The notes under the pieces: model-generated
Seen by the model: the letters and a program-made list of their open reading frames with translations, nothing else
Database searches by the model: none
Told to the model about the DNA's origin: nothing
In this document: positions 26,689 to 35,116 of the stretch, piece by piece
How positions within the stretch are numbered: the stretch's first letter is position 1
Layout of the letters: each line of letters opens with the position of its first letter
Position numbers and translations under genes: made by a program
From: Pigmentiphaga sp. H8
Lineage (GTDB): Bacteria; Pseudomonadota; Gammaproteobacteria; Burkholderiales; Burkholderiaceae_B
DNA length: 64,000 nucleotides
NCBI RefSeq assembly: GCF_003854895.1
Contig: NZ_CP033966.1
Coordinates: 4,030,001 to 4,094,000, forward strand
Direction: 5' to 3'

Positions 26689-27230
26689 ACGCGCAGGAAG
26701 TGCTCGCGGTAGTACTTGAGCTCGTCGATGGACTCGTAGATGTCGGCCAGCGCCTCGTGCCGGCTTTTCTTCTCGAACCCCTTGTAGATCTCGGGCTTCC
26801 AGCGGCGGCAGAGCTCTTTGAGCGTGCTGACGTCCAGGTTGCGGTAGTGGAAGAAGGCCTCGAGCCGGGGCATGTAGCGGACCATGAAGCGGCGGTCCTG
26901 GCCTATGGTGTTGCCGCACAGGGGCGACTTGCCGGCCGGCACGTACTGGCCCAGGAACTCCAGCAGGATGTCCTCGGCCTGGGCTTCGGCCAGCGAGGAA
27001 GCCTTCACTTTGTCGATCAGGCCGCTGCGGCCGTGGGTGGCCTTGTTCCAGTTGTCCATGCCATCGAGCAGTTCGTCGGACTGGTGCACGACCAGGACCG
27101 GCCCTTCGGCCACCACTTCGAGCTGGGCGTCGGTCACGACCACCGCGACTTCGATGATCCTTTCCTTTTCCGGATCCAGGCCCGTCATTTCCATGTCGAG
27201 CCAAACCAGGTGATTTTCGTTCAACGCCAT
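26685..27230 (-). CDS. orn: Oligoribonuclease (181 aa)
   Basis: DEDDh 3'-5' exonuclease that degrades 2-5 nt RNAs, including pGpG from c-di-GMP turnover. Exo I motif WLDMEMTGLD (Asp12, Glu14), Exo II DKVKASSLAEAQAEDILLEF region, and Exo III SRHEALADI (His and Asp about 158/163). Full length. GGAG lies ten bases upstream of the ATG. Shares its stop with the MATE gene through CTAG. Confidence 0.97.
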   Translation of the reverse strand: MALNENHLVWLDMEMTGLDPEKERIIEVAVVVTDAQLEVVAEGPVLVVHQSDELLDGMDNWNKATHGRSGLIDKVKASSLAEAQAEDILLEFLGQYVPAGKSPLCGNTIGQDRRFMVRYMPRLEAFFHYRNLDVSTLKELCRRWKPEIYKGFEKKSRHEALADIYESIDELKYYREHFLRV

Positions 27231-27366
27231 ATAATCGGTGCTCCGGAACTATGCATGATCGCGCGCGCGGCGCCATGACGGCGGCGCGGGCACAAATGTC
27301 AATTTTCTCACAGGCTGGCGCCTCCGCTTTCCGAACCCGCGTCGGGATCCATCGGGGCTTGCGCGT

Positions 27367-28677
27367 ATGCCCCGACTACGAGCCGTCATCGTGTTTACCC
27401 TGCTGTTCGTCCTGATGCTGCTGGCCGGCGTCGCCACCCGGCTGTGGCTGTCCACCCGCCAGACCCGCCACGTCGCGCTGCATCGCGATCGCGTCCCCGC
27501 CGAATTCGCCGACCGCATCGGGGAAACCAGCCACAGGCGGGCGGCCGACTACACCATCGCCCGCATCCGTTTCGACATCGTCGCGCTGCTGTTCGATACG
27601 GCGGTGCTGATCGGCCTGACGCTGCTGGGCGGACTCCAGGCCCTGAACGAGCTGGCCGCCTCGCTGGCCTCGTCCGACTTCGTCCGCCAGTTGCTGCTGG
27701 TCGCGATGGCCGCCGCCCTGCTCTCGCTGCTGGATCTTCCCTTCACCCTGTGGCGCCAGTTCGTGCTGGAGGCCCGGTTCGGGTTCAACCGGATGACCTT
27801 GCGGCTGTTCGCTGCCGATACCGTGAAGGGTCTCGCGCTGGCCGTGGTGTTCGGGCTGCCGCTGCTGTCGGCCCTGCTGTGGCTCATGGCCGGTGCCGGT
27901 ACCTACTGGTGGCTGTGGGGCTGGGGCCTGTGGATCGTCTTCAACCTTTCGGTCATGCTGCTGTTTCCCACCGTCATCGCGCCGCTGTTCAACAAGTTCA
28001 CGCCGCTGGCCGACCAGGCGCTGGCCGAGCGCATCCAGGCGCTGGCGCGCCGCACCGGCTTTGCGCTGAACGGACTCTTCGTCATGGACGGCTCCAAGCG
28101 GTCGGCGCACGGCAACGCCTATTTCACCGGCTTCGGCAAGAGCAAGCGCATCGTCTTCTTCGACACCCTGCTGGCCCGCCTGGCCCCCGAGGAAATCGAG
28201 GCCGTGCTGGCGCACGAGCTCGGCCATTTCAAGCACCGGCACATCCTCAAGCGCCTGATGTTCAGCTTCGGCGTGTCGCTGGTGTTCTTCGCCCTGCTGG
28301 GCTGGCTGTCCCGGCAGGTGTGGTTCTACACCGGTCTCGGCACCGCACCCCTGCTGGGCGGGCATAACGACGGCCTGGCCTTGATCCTGTTCTTCCTTGT
28401 CGCGCCGGTCTTCACCTTCGCCTTCATTCCGCTCGCGAGCTGGTACTCGCGCAAGCACGAATTCGAGGCGGATCGCTTCGCCAGCGAACAGACCGATCCC
28501 GCGAACCTGGTCTCGGCGCTGGTCAAGCTCTACGACGACAACGCCGCCACCCTTACCCCCGACCCCGTGCATTCGGCCTTCTACGATTCGCACCCGCCCG
28601 CCGGCATACGCATAGGCCGGCTGCGGACCGCCGCGCCGCATGCCGCCCCACTCGACCGCCTCCAGGAACCGGCATGA
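27367..28677 (+). CDS. M48 family zinc metallopeptidase, CaaX-protease-1-like (436 aa)
   Basis: Membrane-embedded protease of the Ste24/HtpX clan. An N-terminal M48_N region with several TM helices is followed by VLAHELGHFKHRH (HExxH zinc site, about residue 279) and KHEFEADRFA (third zinc ligand Glu, about residue 362). Likely role in quality control of membrane proteins. The phhB start overlaps its stop by 4 bp (ATGA). Bacteria lack CaaX prenylation, so substrates are not those of the yeast enzyme. Confidence 0.9.
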   Translation: MPRLRAVIVFTLLFVLMLLAGVATRLWLSTRQTRHVALHRDRVPAEFADRIGETSHRRAADYTIARIRFDIVALLFDTAVLIGLTLLGGLQALNELAASLASSDFVRQLLLVAMAAALLSLLDLPFTLWRQFVLEARFGFNRMTLRLFAADTVKGLALAVVFGLPLLSALLWLMAGAGTYWWLWGWGLWIVFNLSVMLLFPTVIAPLFNKFTPLADQALAERIQALARRTGFALNGLFVMDGSKRSAHGNAYFTGFGKSKRIVFFDTLLARLAPEEIEAVLAHELGHFKHRHILKRLMFSFGVSLVFFALLGWLSRQVWFYTGLGTAPLLGGHNDGLALILFFLVAPVFTFAFIPLASWYSRKHEFEADRFASEQTDPANLVSALVKLYDDNAATLTPDPVHSAFYDSHPPAGIRIGRLRTAAPHAAPLDRLQEPA

Positions 28678-29018
28678 ACCGCGTATTGAGTATCGAACAG
28701 CTGCGCTCGGGCCGCTGCGTGCCCATGAAGAACCGGGCGCCGATGAGCTCGGCGCACATCGACGAGCAGATCCATGTGCTGCCCATCTGGGCGCGGCGCG
28801 GCGAGGTCCTGGAACGCGACTACGAATTCGCCGACTATGCCGGGGCCATCGCCTTCGTGAACGCCGTCGCCGAGGTCGCCGGCCAGGAGAACCACCACCC
28901 CGAGATGCTGGTCGCGCACAGGCGCGTACGCGTGCACTACACCACGCACGAGATAGGCGGCATTTCCATCAACGACTTCATCTGTGCGGCCAAGATAGAC
29001 GCGCGCTACGAATCATGA
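28674..29018 (+). CDS. phhB: Pterin-4a-carbinolamine dehydratase (114 aa)
   Basis: Recycles tetrahydrobiopterin-type cofactor for aromatic amino acid hydroxylases. Signature ENHHPEM near residue 78, then RRVRVHYTTHEIGGISINDFICA. Normal length for the family (about 100-115). Coupled to both neighbours by ATGA overlaps. No phenylalanine hydroxylase is in this window. Confidence 0.93.
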   Translation: MNRVLSIEQLRSGRCVPMKNRAPMSSAHIDEQIHVLPIWARRGEVLERDYEFADYAGAIAFVNAVAEVAGQENHHPEMLVAHRRVRVHYTTHEIGGISINDFICAAKIDARYES

Positions 29019-29944
29019 AGCCGCCACGGCGCGCTTCGGGTGCCGGCCTGCAGGGCCGCGTCGTGGCCGCCTTCGGCCGCCACTTCACGGTCGAATGCGA
29101 CGACGGCTCGACCCGCCAATGCTACCCGCGCGGCAAGAAAGGCACCGCCGCCGTGGGCGACCGGGTCGAGGTGGCGCCCGAGGGGCCGGCCGAAGGCGCC
29201 ATCCAGTCGGTCCTGCCGCGCCGCAACCTGCTCTATCGCTCGGACGAAATGCGGACCAAGCAATTCGCCGCCAACGTCGACCAGTTGCTGATCGTCGTGG
29301 CGACCGAACCCGATTTCTCCGACGAACTGGTGGGCCGAGCCCTGGTGGGTGCCTTCAACGCCGATATCGCCCCCATCGTCATCCTGAACAAGGTCGACCG
29401 CACGGCCGGCCTGGAAGTCGCACGCCGCAAGCTGGCGCCGATCCAGGCCCTCGGGGTGCCGGTACTGGAACTCAGCGCCCGCGACACCGCCGCCACGCAG
29501 GCCGCGCTGGCGCCCCGGCTAGCCGGCCAGGCCAGCCTGCTGCTGGGCCAGAGCGGCATGGGCAAGTCCACGCTGCTCAACGCCCTGGTTCCGGATGCCC
29601 TGGCCGCCACCCAGGAACACTCGCAGGCACTGGGCGCCGGCAAGCACACCACCACCAGCACGCGCCTGTACCACCTGCCCGCCACGCTTGCCGCCGGAGC
29701 CGACCTGATCGATTCGCCGGGGTTCCAGGCCTTCGGCCTGCAGCACCTGGACGGCGCGCAGATCGTGAAGGGCTTCCCCGAGTTCTCGCCCTACCTGGGC
29801 CACTGCCGCTTCTACAACTGCACCCACATCCACGAACCGGGATGCGCCGTACTGGAAGCCCTGGAGGCCGGCCGGATCGCGCCCCAGCGCCATGCGCTCT
29901 ACGGCCGGCTGCTGGAGGAACTGCAGCTCGGCCAACGCTATTGA
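29015..29944 (+). CDS. rsgA: Ribosome small subunit-dependent GTPase A (309 aa)
   Basis: Circularly permuted GTPase in late 30S maturation. An N-terminal OB fold (about 10-90) is followed by the permuted G motifs: NKVD (G4), SARD (G5), GQSGMGKSTL (G1, about residue 174) and DSPGFQ (G3). A C-terminal zinc knuckle follows (CRFYNCTHIHEPGC). The start overlaps the phhB stop. Complete. Confidence 0.96.
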   Translation: MKPPRRASGAGLQGRVVAAFGRHFTVECDDGSTRQCYPRGKKGTAAVGDRVEVAPEGPAEGAIQSVLPRRNLLYRSDEMRTKQFAANVDQLLIVVATEPDFSDELVGRALVGAFNADIAPIVILNKVDRTAGLEVARRKLAPIQALGVPVLELSARDTAATQAALAPRLAGQASLLLGQSGMGKSTLLNALVPDALAATQEHSQALGAGKHTTTSTRLYHLPATLAAGADLIDSPGFQAFGLQHLDGAQIVKGFPEFSPYLGHCRFYNCTHIHEPGCAVLEALEAGRIAPQRHALYGRLLEELQLGQRY

Positions 29945-30053
29945 GCCTTCAGAACCGGAAGGAATATCCGATCGGCAAAACAATCGTTTGGCGTTATGGT
30001 GATCGGCGGTACGCTCGGGGAAATCTTCCGTGCGTCCCCTTCAGGAGCTTTCC

Positions 30054-30893
30054 GTGGCCTATGCGGCAGTCCGGACACTGATAGAAAAACTCTCCAGCCA
30101 GCCCGACCTGCATGCGTCGCTGCGCCTGGCGCCCGACGGCACCGTTTTGGGCAGGTTCTACGAATTCGAGCTGGCCAGCGGCTTCCAGCCGGTGGTCAGG
30201 ATCGATACGCGGACGGTGGCCGGCTATGACGCCTATGCCCGTTCACACGCGACCGACGGCGACGTCATCAGCCCCTGGGGCCTGTTTTCGCGCGCGGCCG
30301 ACGATGCCACGCTGGTGCGGCTGGACCGGCTGTGCCGCCTGGTCCATACGCTGAATTATTTCTCCAAGGCCGACGCCACCCATCCCCTGTACTTGCGCGT
30401 CCACGGCCGGCTGCTGGCCGCCATCACGCATGACCACGGGCAGGCGTTCCGCCGCATGGTCGAGGCACTGGGCGTCCCGCCTGCGCGCATCGTGCTGCAA
30501 TTGCCTGGCGAGGCCGCGCAGGACGTGCTGCTGGCCGGCATGATCCTGGGCAACTACAAGAAGGCGGGTTTCCTGTCGGGCGTACACGCCAACAACGTGG
30601 GCGAGGCGCAATCGCTGCTGCACCTGCATGCGCCGGAAGTCATCAAGCTGGACCTGCGCACCGTGGCTGACCCCGAGCACGAACTGCCGCCGTTGCTGGA
30701 GGCGGCGGCCGGACTTTCGTGCCAGGTGGTGTTCAAGCGCGTCGAGGACGAGGCCAGCCTGGCCCGCCTCGCAGCGCTGGGCGCGCAATACGCGCAGGGC
30801 TATCTGTTCGGCGCGCCATCGGCTTCGCTGGCGCAGCCATCCCCGCGAGCGGGAGCGGGCCACGAGCCGCCCTCCGCCCAAGGTCCAGCCTAG
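30054..30893 (+). CDS. Degenerate EAL-domain protein (279 aa)
   Basis: Fold resembles c-di-GMP phosphodiesterase EAL domains (FQPVVRIDTRTVAG near the N-terminus, IKLDLRTV, AQGYLFGAP at the end). Key catalytic residues are altered: the EAL signature reads DAY, the LEITE-type motif reads LQLPGE, and the DDFGTG metal loop reads GVHANN. It is therefore likely a non-catalytic sensor or protein-interaction domain. GTG 30054 has AGGAG six bases upstream; a GTG at 30030 is an alternative. Ends in a CTAG shared with the convergent ferritin-like gene. Confidence 0.8.
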   Translation: MAYAAVRTLIEKLSSQPDLHASLRLAPDGTVLGRFYEFELASGFQPVVRIDTRTVAGYDAYARSHATDGDVISPWGLFSRAADDATLVRLDRLCRLVHTLNYFSKADATHPLYLRVHGRLLAAITHDHGQAFRRMVEALGVPPARIVLQLPGEAAQDVLLAGMILGNYKKAGFLSGVHANNVGEAQSLLHLHAPEVIKLDLRTVADPEHELPPLLEAAAGLSCQVVFKRVEDEASLARLAALGAQYAQGYLFGAPSASLAQPSPRAGAGHEPPSAQGPA

Positions 30894-31450
30894 CCGCGCG
30901 CGAGCAAATCGGACATGTCGTCCGCGTGCTCTTCCTCGACCGCCAGGATTTCCTCCAGCATGCGGCGCGTGGTCGGGTCCTTGTCCCCCAGGTAGCGGAC
31001 CATGGCCCGGTAGCTGTCGATGGCGATGCGCTCGGCCACCAGGTTCTCCTTGATCATGCCTTCGAGCGTACCGGCTTCGACGTACTGGGAATGGCTGCGC
31101 CGGGACAGGCTGTCGGGCGCGAAATCCGGCTCGCCCCCCAGTTGCACGATGCGCTGGGCGATCTGGTCCGCATGCTGCTGTTCCTGGGTGGCATGCTCGG
31201 CGAACTCGGCCGCGACCGGATCGGCATGGATGCCGCGCGCCATGAAATAGTGGCGCTTGTAGCGCAGCACACAGACCAGCTCCGTGGCCAGGGCCTCGTT
31301 CAGCATCTCGAGCACGACGCCGCGATCGGCGCCGTAATCCTGGGTCACCGCGCCCTCGTCCAGGTGCTTGCGCGCCCGGGCGCGGATGGCCTCCACATCG
31401 ACGGAAAACTTCTCGGCACTGGGGGCTTGCGGCTTGACGGCCTGCTCCAT
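30890..31450 (-). CDS. Ferritin-like/bacterioferritin-type protein (186 aa)
   Basis: Four-helix-bundle di-iron protein. LNEALATELVCVLRYKRHYFMARG (first Glu ligand) and EQQHADQIAQRI and EEEHADDMSDLL (two ExxH ligand pairs) mark the ferroxidase-type site. The length is slightly above usual bacterioferritin (about 160), because of an N-terminal extension. AAGGAG six bases before the ATG at 31450 fixes the start. It lies downstream of znuD on the same strand with a 68-bp gap. Iron storage or oxidative protection is the expected role. Confidence 0.85.
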   Translation of the reverse strand: MEQAVKPQAPSAEKFSVDVEAIRARARKHLDEGAVTQDYGADRGVVLEMLNEALATELVCVLRYKRHYFMARGIHADPVAAEFAEHATQEQQHADQIAQRIVQLGGEPDFAPDSLSRRSHSQYVEAGTLEGMIKENLVAERIAIDSYRAMVRYLGDKDPTTRRMLEEILAVEEEHADDMSDLLARG

Positions 31451-31518
31451 ATCGCTCTCCTTTCTCGAGTGAAACCTCCACTCAGGATAGGCCGCGCCCC
31501 CGGTCACCGCTGTAACAA

Positions 31519-33600
31519 TCAGAACGTCAGCCGCACGCCCATGACGATGTTCCGGCCCATCAGCGGCGCGGCATTCTTGATGAACGACGTATGCCGGTAG
31601 GCGAGCTTGTTCGTGAGGTTATTGGCCCGGACGTAGATCTGGTAACGGGTCCCGCTCATGCGGCCTTCATAGGCGGCGCCAAGGTTGAGCATCGTGTAGC
31701 CGGCCGTCTCGGTCTCGAACTCGGCCACCTTGTCCTGACGCCCCACGTACGACAGTTCGACGTCGCCGCTCCAGGCCTGCCACCGCGCGTCCAGCCGCGT
31801 GCCGATCCGGTAGGCGGGGATGCGCGGCAGATTGCCGCCACCGTCCAGTTTCGCGCGCACGTAGTCGCCCATCAGCGAGACGGCGAAGATACGGTCGATC
31901 TGGTGGCGCACCTTGGCCTCGAGCCCGGTGAAGGTGGCATCGTGCTGCGTGTACTCCAGCAATTGCAGATTCTGGTAGACGTCCAGCGTGCGGCCATAGA
32001 TGAAGTTGTCCATCTTGTTGTGGAACACCGAGACCGAGAACGTGGTGGGTCCGGCGAACTTGCGCAGCGTGAGGTCGATGTTGTTGGACGTTTCCTTCTT
32101 CAGGTTGGCGTTGCCGATCTCGTAGGTGGACGTGGCCAGGTGCAGGCCATTGGCATAGAGTTCCTCGGCGGTCGGCAGGCGATGCGAGCGCGACGCCGAC
32201 ACGCCCAGCGAATATTGCGGCGCGAATTTCCAGACGGCGCCCGCCGACACCGAGGTGCCGCGATGCCGGGTATCGGGCGCGCCGCCCTGCACGTCGATGC
32301 GCTGCCATTCATGCCGCAGCCCGCCCTCGAAGCGCCAGTCGCCCACCGTGTATTCCTCGAGCGCGAACAGGCCGTTGTTGCGCGTGACGGTAGGCTGCAC
32401 GTAGGCCTCTTCGCCCAGCGCACTGAAGGCGCGGCGCGTCGTCTGCGCGCCGATCACGCCCCGCAGCCCGCCTATGGGCGCGTGTTCCAGTTCCACGCGG
32501 CCGTCATGCGCCTTGTTCTTGAAGGTGGTGGCGATCGTGTCGCCCTCGATCTCGTCATGCTGGTAATCGGTGAAGCCCGCGCGCACGCGCAGCCGGGTAA
32601 AGCCGGCGAAGGGGTCGCGCAGCTCGCCGCGCACGTCCCACCGCTGGCTGCGCAGCTTCACGAAAGGCACGCCGTGGCTGTCGCCGTCCTCGCCGTGGTC
32701 GTGATCGTGGCCGTCTTCGTCGCCGTGGTCGTGGCCATGGCCGTCGTCGGGGCAGTGCAGGTGCGTGCCGTGCGCATGGCAGCCCTCGTAGGCGTGGTCA
32801 TGGCCCGGCAGGCCGTAGCGGTTGCGCTGGCTGGTGTAGGCCAGTCCGATGTAGCCGCGGTCGCCCACCCACGACAGGCCCACGCTGCCGGTCTCGGTAT
32901 GGTTGTACGAACCGTCCACCCGGTTGCCGCCGGCCCAGCCGCGACCCACCTTGTAGTCGTTGGCGTTGCGTTTGAGCCCTTCGGCGTGGAACACCAGGCC
33001 CTTGCCGCCGGTAGTCAATTCGAACGCGCCCGACGTCTCGCGCGGACCGGTCGCGCCGCGCAGCTCCACGCTGCCTTCCACCGCGTTCTCCGGCATCTCG
33101 GTGGGAATCTTGTTGTCGAGCACGTTGACCACACCGCCCATCGCCCCGCCGCCGTACAGCAGCGCAGCCGGCCCGCGCAGCACTTCCACGCGCTGCGACA
33201 GCATGGGCTCCAGACCCACCGCGTGGTCGGGACTGATGGTGGAGGCATCCTGGACCTCGGCACCGTCGGAAACGATCTTGACCCGCGCGCCGTCCATGCC
33301 CCGGATGATGGGCCGGCTGGCGCCCGCGCCGAAATGCGACGAGGTGATGCCGGGCTCCTGCTCCAGCGTCTCGCCCAGCGTGGCGGCCCGCTTGGTCAGC
33401 AGTTCGTTCTCATCCAGCACGGTGACCGGCGCCGCCAGGTCCTGTTCGCTGCGCGACAGGGGCGTGGCGGACACGGTGACCTCCTTCAAGGTCTGCGGCG
33501 CGGGCTCGGCCGGCGAGGCGGCCTGCGCCCAGGCGGCCGCGGGCAGGCCCCAGGAAACACTCATCAAAGCCAATACGAGGGGGTTCAGCCTTCCCAACAT
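31519..33600 (-). CDS. znuD: TonB-dependent outer-membrane receptor, zinc receptor ZnuD-like (693 aa)
   Basis: Signal peptide (MLGRLNPLVLALMSVSWGLPAAAWAQ given as positions 1-26; cleavage after AWA), TonB box-like TLKEVTVSA at about 37, plug domain (RPIIRGMDGARVKI), then a 22-strand barrel ending in a terminal Phe. Residues of about 267-310 form a surface loop with many His and Asp (repeated HDH and GHGHDH), characteristic of the ZnuD zinc receptor. AAGGA is six to seven bases before ATG 33600. An array of TGCA sites about 100 bp upstream is a candidate Zur operator. Confidence 0.88.
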   Translation of the reverse strand: MLGRLNPLVLALMSVSWGLPAAAWAQAASPAEPAPQTLKEVTVSATPLSRSEQDLAAPVTVLDENELLTKRAATLGETLEQEPGITSSHFGAGASRPIIRGMDGARVKIVSDGAEVQDASTISPDHAVGLEPMLSQRVEVLRGPAALLYGGGAMGGVVNVLDNKIPTEMPENAVEGSVELRGATGPRETSGAFELTTGGKGLVFHAEGLKRNANDYKVGRGWAGGNRVDGSYNHTETGSVGLSWVGDRGYIGLAYTSQRNRYGLPGHDHAYEGCHAHGTHLHCPDDGHGHDHGDEDGHDHDHGEDGDSHGVPFVKLRSQRWDVRGELRDPFAGFTRLRVRAGFTDYQHDEIEGDTIATTFKNKAHDGRVELEHAPIGGLRGVIGAQTTRRAFSALGEEAYVQPTVTRNNGLFALEEYTVGDWRFEGGLRHEWQRIDVQGGAPDTRHRGTSVSAGAVWKFAPQYSLGVSASRSHRLPTAEELYANGLHLATSTYEIGNANLKKETSNNIDLTLRKFAGPTTFSVSVFHNKMDNFIYGRTLDVYQNLQLLEYTQHDATFTGLEAKVRHQIDRIFAVSLMGDYVRAKLDGGGNLPRIPAYRIGTRLDARWQAWSGDVELSYVGRQDKVAEFETETAGYTMLNLGAAYEGRMSGTRYQIYVRANNLTNKLAYRHTSFIKNAAPLMGRNIVMGVRLTF

Positions 33601-33700
33601 CACGGTTCCTTCTTCATGGATGGCGCAAAAATGCCGCTGGCGGCCGACAAGGCATCCTTGCCAGGCCGCGAGCGGCATTCTTGCTCAAATCCGAAGTTAA

Positions 33701-33732
33701 TGCAACTCTATTGCATATGCATGGCTGTTGCA
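33701..33732. promoter_or_regulatory. Symmetric TGCA array upstream of the zinc receptor (candidate metal-regulator operator)
   Basis: TGCA occurs at 33701, 33712, 33718 and 33729, giving TGCA-N7-TGCA, a 2-bp TA spacer, then TGCA-N7-TGCA, exactly symmetric about the centre. The left half is also a perfect inverted repeat ATGCAA-CTCTA-TTGCAT. Two adjacent dimer sites about 100 bp before znuD fit a Fur/Zur family repressor. The identity of the regulator is inferred. Confidence 0.55.
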
Positions 33733-33757
33733 CTTAAGAAACCCTTGCGGGCGCGGG

Positions 33758-33922
33758 TCAGAACGCCGAGCAATGCCCTCCGCTGGGCGCCTGCCCCGAG
33801 CCTATGGCCAGGATGGCGGGTTCCTTCCGGTGGTTGACCGGGCTGGCGTGGGTCCAGTCCCAGGCAAAGAAGACGATCAGCACGGCCCAGAACAGCAGGA
33901 TGGCGGAAGTACGGGAAGTCAT
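33758..33922 (-). CDS. Small single-pass membrane protein next to the thiosulfate transporter (54 aa)
   Basis: Begins MTSRTSAILLFWAVLIVFFAWDWTHA: one TM helix (about 6-22) with a short charged N-terminus, then a tail of about 30 residues with one Cys near the end. GGGAGG lies eight bases before ATG 33922; the nearer ATG at 33928 is too close to it. It begins 16 bases after the transporter stop, so it is probably the third gene of the rhodanese-transporter operon. No known family is recognised. Confidence 0.6.
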   Translation of the reverse strand: MTSRTSAILLFWAVLIVFFAWDWTHASPVNHRKEPAILAIGSGQAPSGGHCSAF

Positions 33923-33938
33923 GTCCATGTCCTCCCGT

Positions 33939-35096
33939 TCAAACGCCGAGACGGCGGCGCAGGCGCACACCGATCAGCGAGCCGGCGAACGCCAGCACGA
34001 CCCAGATCCAGCCGTGCAGGCTGCCCGTGGAAATGCCGCTGACCATGGCCCCCACGTTGCAGCCGAACGCCAGCCGCGAGCTGTAGCCCAGCAGGAAACC
34101 CGCGACCAGCACGGCCGCCCATTGGCGACCCGTCAACGGCTTGCCGCTGGACGGCTTGCGCGCGGCGATCCACAGCGCGCCGGCCATGATGCCGATGTTG
34201 GTGATGGAGGTGACGTCCAGGAACACGCTCTGGTCCAGCGTACGCAGGTTGCCCGCCTGGCCCCAGAAGGCGTTGGCGGCGGGATCGAACACGCCGGCCG
34301 CGGTCGCCACCTTGGCTGCCCACAGGCCGAAACCGTAGACCACGCCCCAGGGCTGGCCGGCCACCACCAGGTTGGCCACCGCCAGCAGGGCTAGGCCGAT
34401 GCCGGCCAGCAGCAGCTTGCGGTTCCATGGCGAGGACGGCGCGGCCGCGCCGCCCTTGCGGCTCCAGATCCAGGCCGCCAGGCCGAAAACGGCCAGGCCG
34501 GCGAAGGTCAGCGCCAGCGCGCCACCCGCGCCCCAGTCGCGGACCAGGCTGACCGGCGCGACCGCGCCCAGCGACAGCCAGCCGTGCAGGTGCACCGATC
34601 CCAGGAAACTGCCCAGCGCGAACAGCGGCAGCACGCCCATGTTCAGCGGAATGCCCAGCCCGGCCTTGTACAGCGTGCCCGAACCGCAGCCGTCGGCGAT
34701 CTGCATCGTGACGCCGAACACGAAGGCGCCGATCAGCAGACTGATGCTGGGAGGCCCCAGGGCCGCGGCCAGGTCGCCGGGAAACTTCGCCAGGAGCGGA
34801 ATGGAAATGGCCGCCGCCACCGCCAGCAGCACGATCTGGGCGAACACGCCGCTGGCGTCGCGGGCCTCGATCAACCGGCGCCAGCCGGTGGTGAAGCCGA
34901 AGCGCGCACCGGCCAGCAGGCCGCCCATGCCGATGCCGATGACGAACAGCACCGACTGGCGCACGGTCACGAACCAGGCCAGCGCGAGCACGGCCAGCAC
35001 GATGGCGGCGGTCAGCGGCCAGCGCGCCTGGCCAAGCGCGGGCGAAACGGGGGACGATACGGCGGGCGCGCCCGCCTGGGAAAGCGTCGTTTGCAT
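33939..35096 (-). CDS. YeeE/YedE family thiosulfate (sulfur) transporter (385 aa)
   Basis: Integral membrane protein with about ten TM helices in two halves. Each half has a conserved Gly/Cys motif: IADGCGSGTLYKAG (about residue 140) and FGCNVGAMVSGISTGSLHGW near the C-terminus; these cysteines line the thiosulfate path in TsuA-type proteins. AGAGGA lies eight bases upstream of ATG 35096. It lies directly downstream of a secreted rhodanese, suggesting uptake and handling of thiosulfate or sulfane sulfur. Confidence 0.88.
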   Translation of the reverse strand: MQTTLSQAGAPAVSSPVSPALGQARWPLTAAIVLAVLALAWFVTVRQSVLFVIGIGMGGLLAGARFGFTTGWRRLIEARDASGVFAQIVLLAVAAAISIPLLAKFPGDLAAALGPPSISLLIGAFVFGVTMQIADGCGSGTLYKAGLGIPLNMGVLPLFALGSFLGSVHLHGWLSLGAVAPVSLVRDWGAGGALALTFAGLAVFGLAAWIWSRKGGAAAPSSPWNRKLLLAGIGLALLAVANLVVAGQPWGVVYGFGLWAAKVATAAGVFDPAANAFWGQAGNLRTLDQSVFLDVTSITNIGIMAGALWIAARKPSSGKPLTGRQWAAVLVAGFLLGYSSRLAFGCNVGAMVSGISTGSLHGWIWVVLAFAGSLIGVRLRRRLGV

Positions 35097-35116
35097 CAGG
35101 GGGATCCTCTGCCGCG

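Noticed and set aside
31591..33837. A 748-codon + strand frame opposite the zinc receptor
   Set aside because: Same antisense effect; the receptor on the - strand has a signal peptide, TonB box, plug and barrel.
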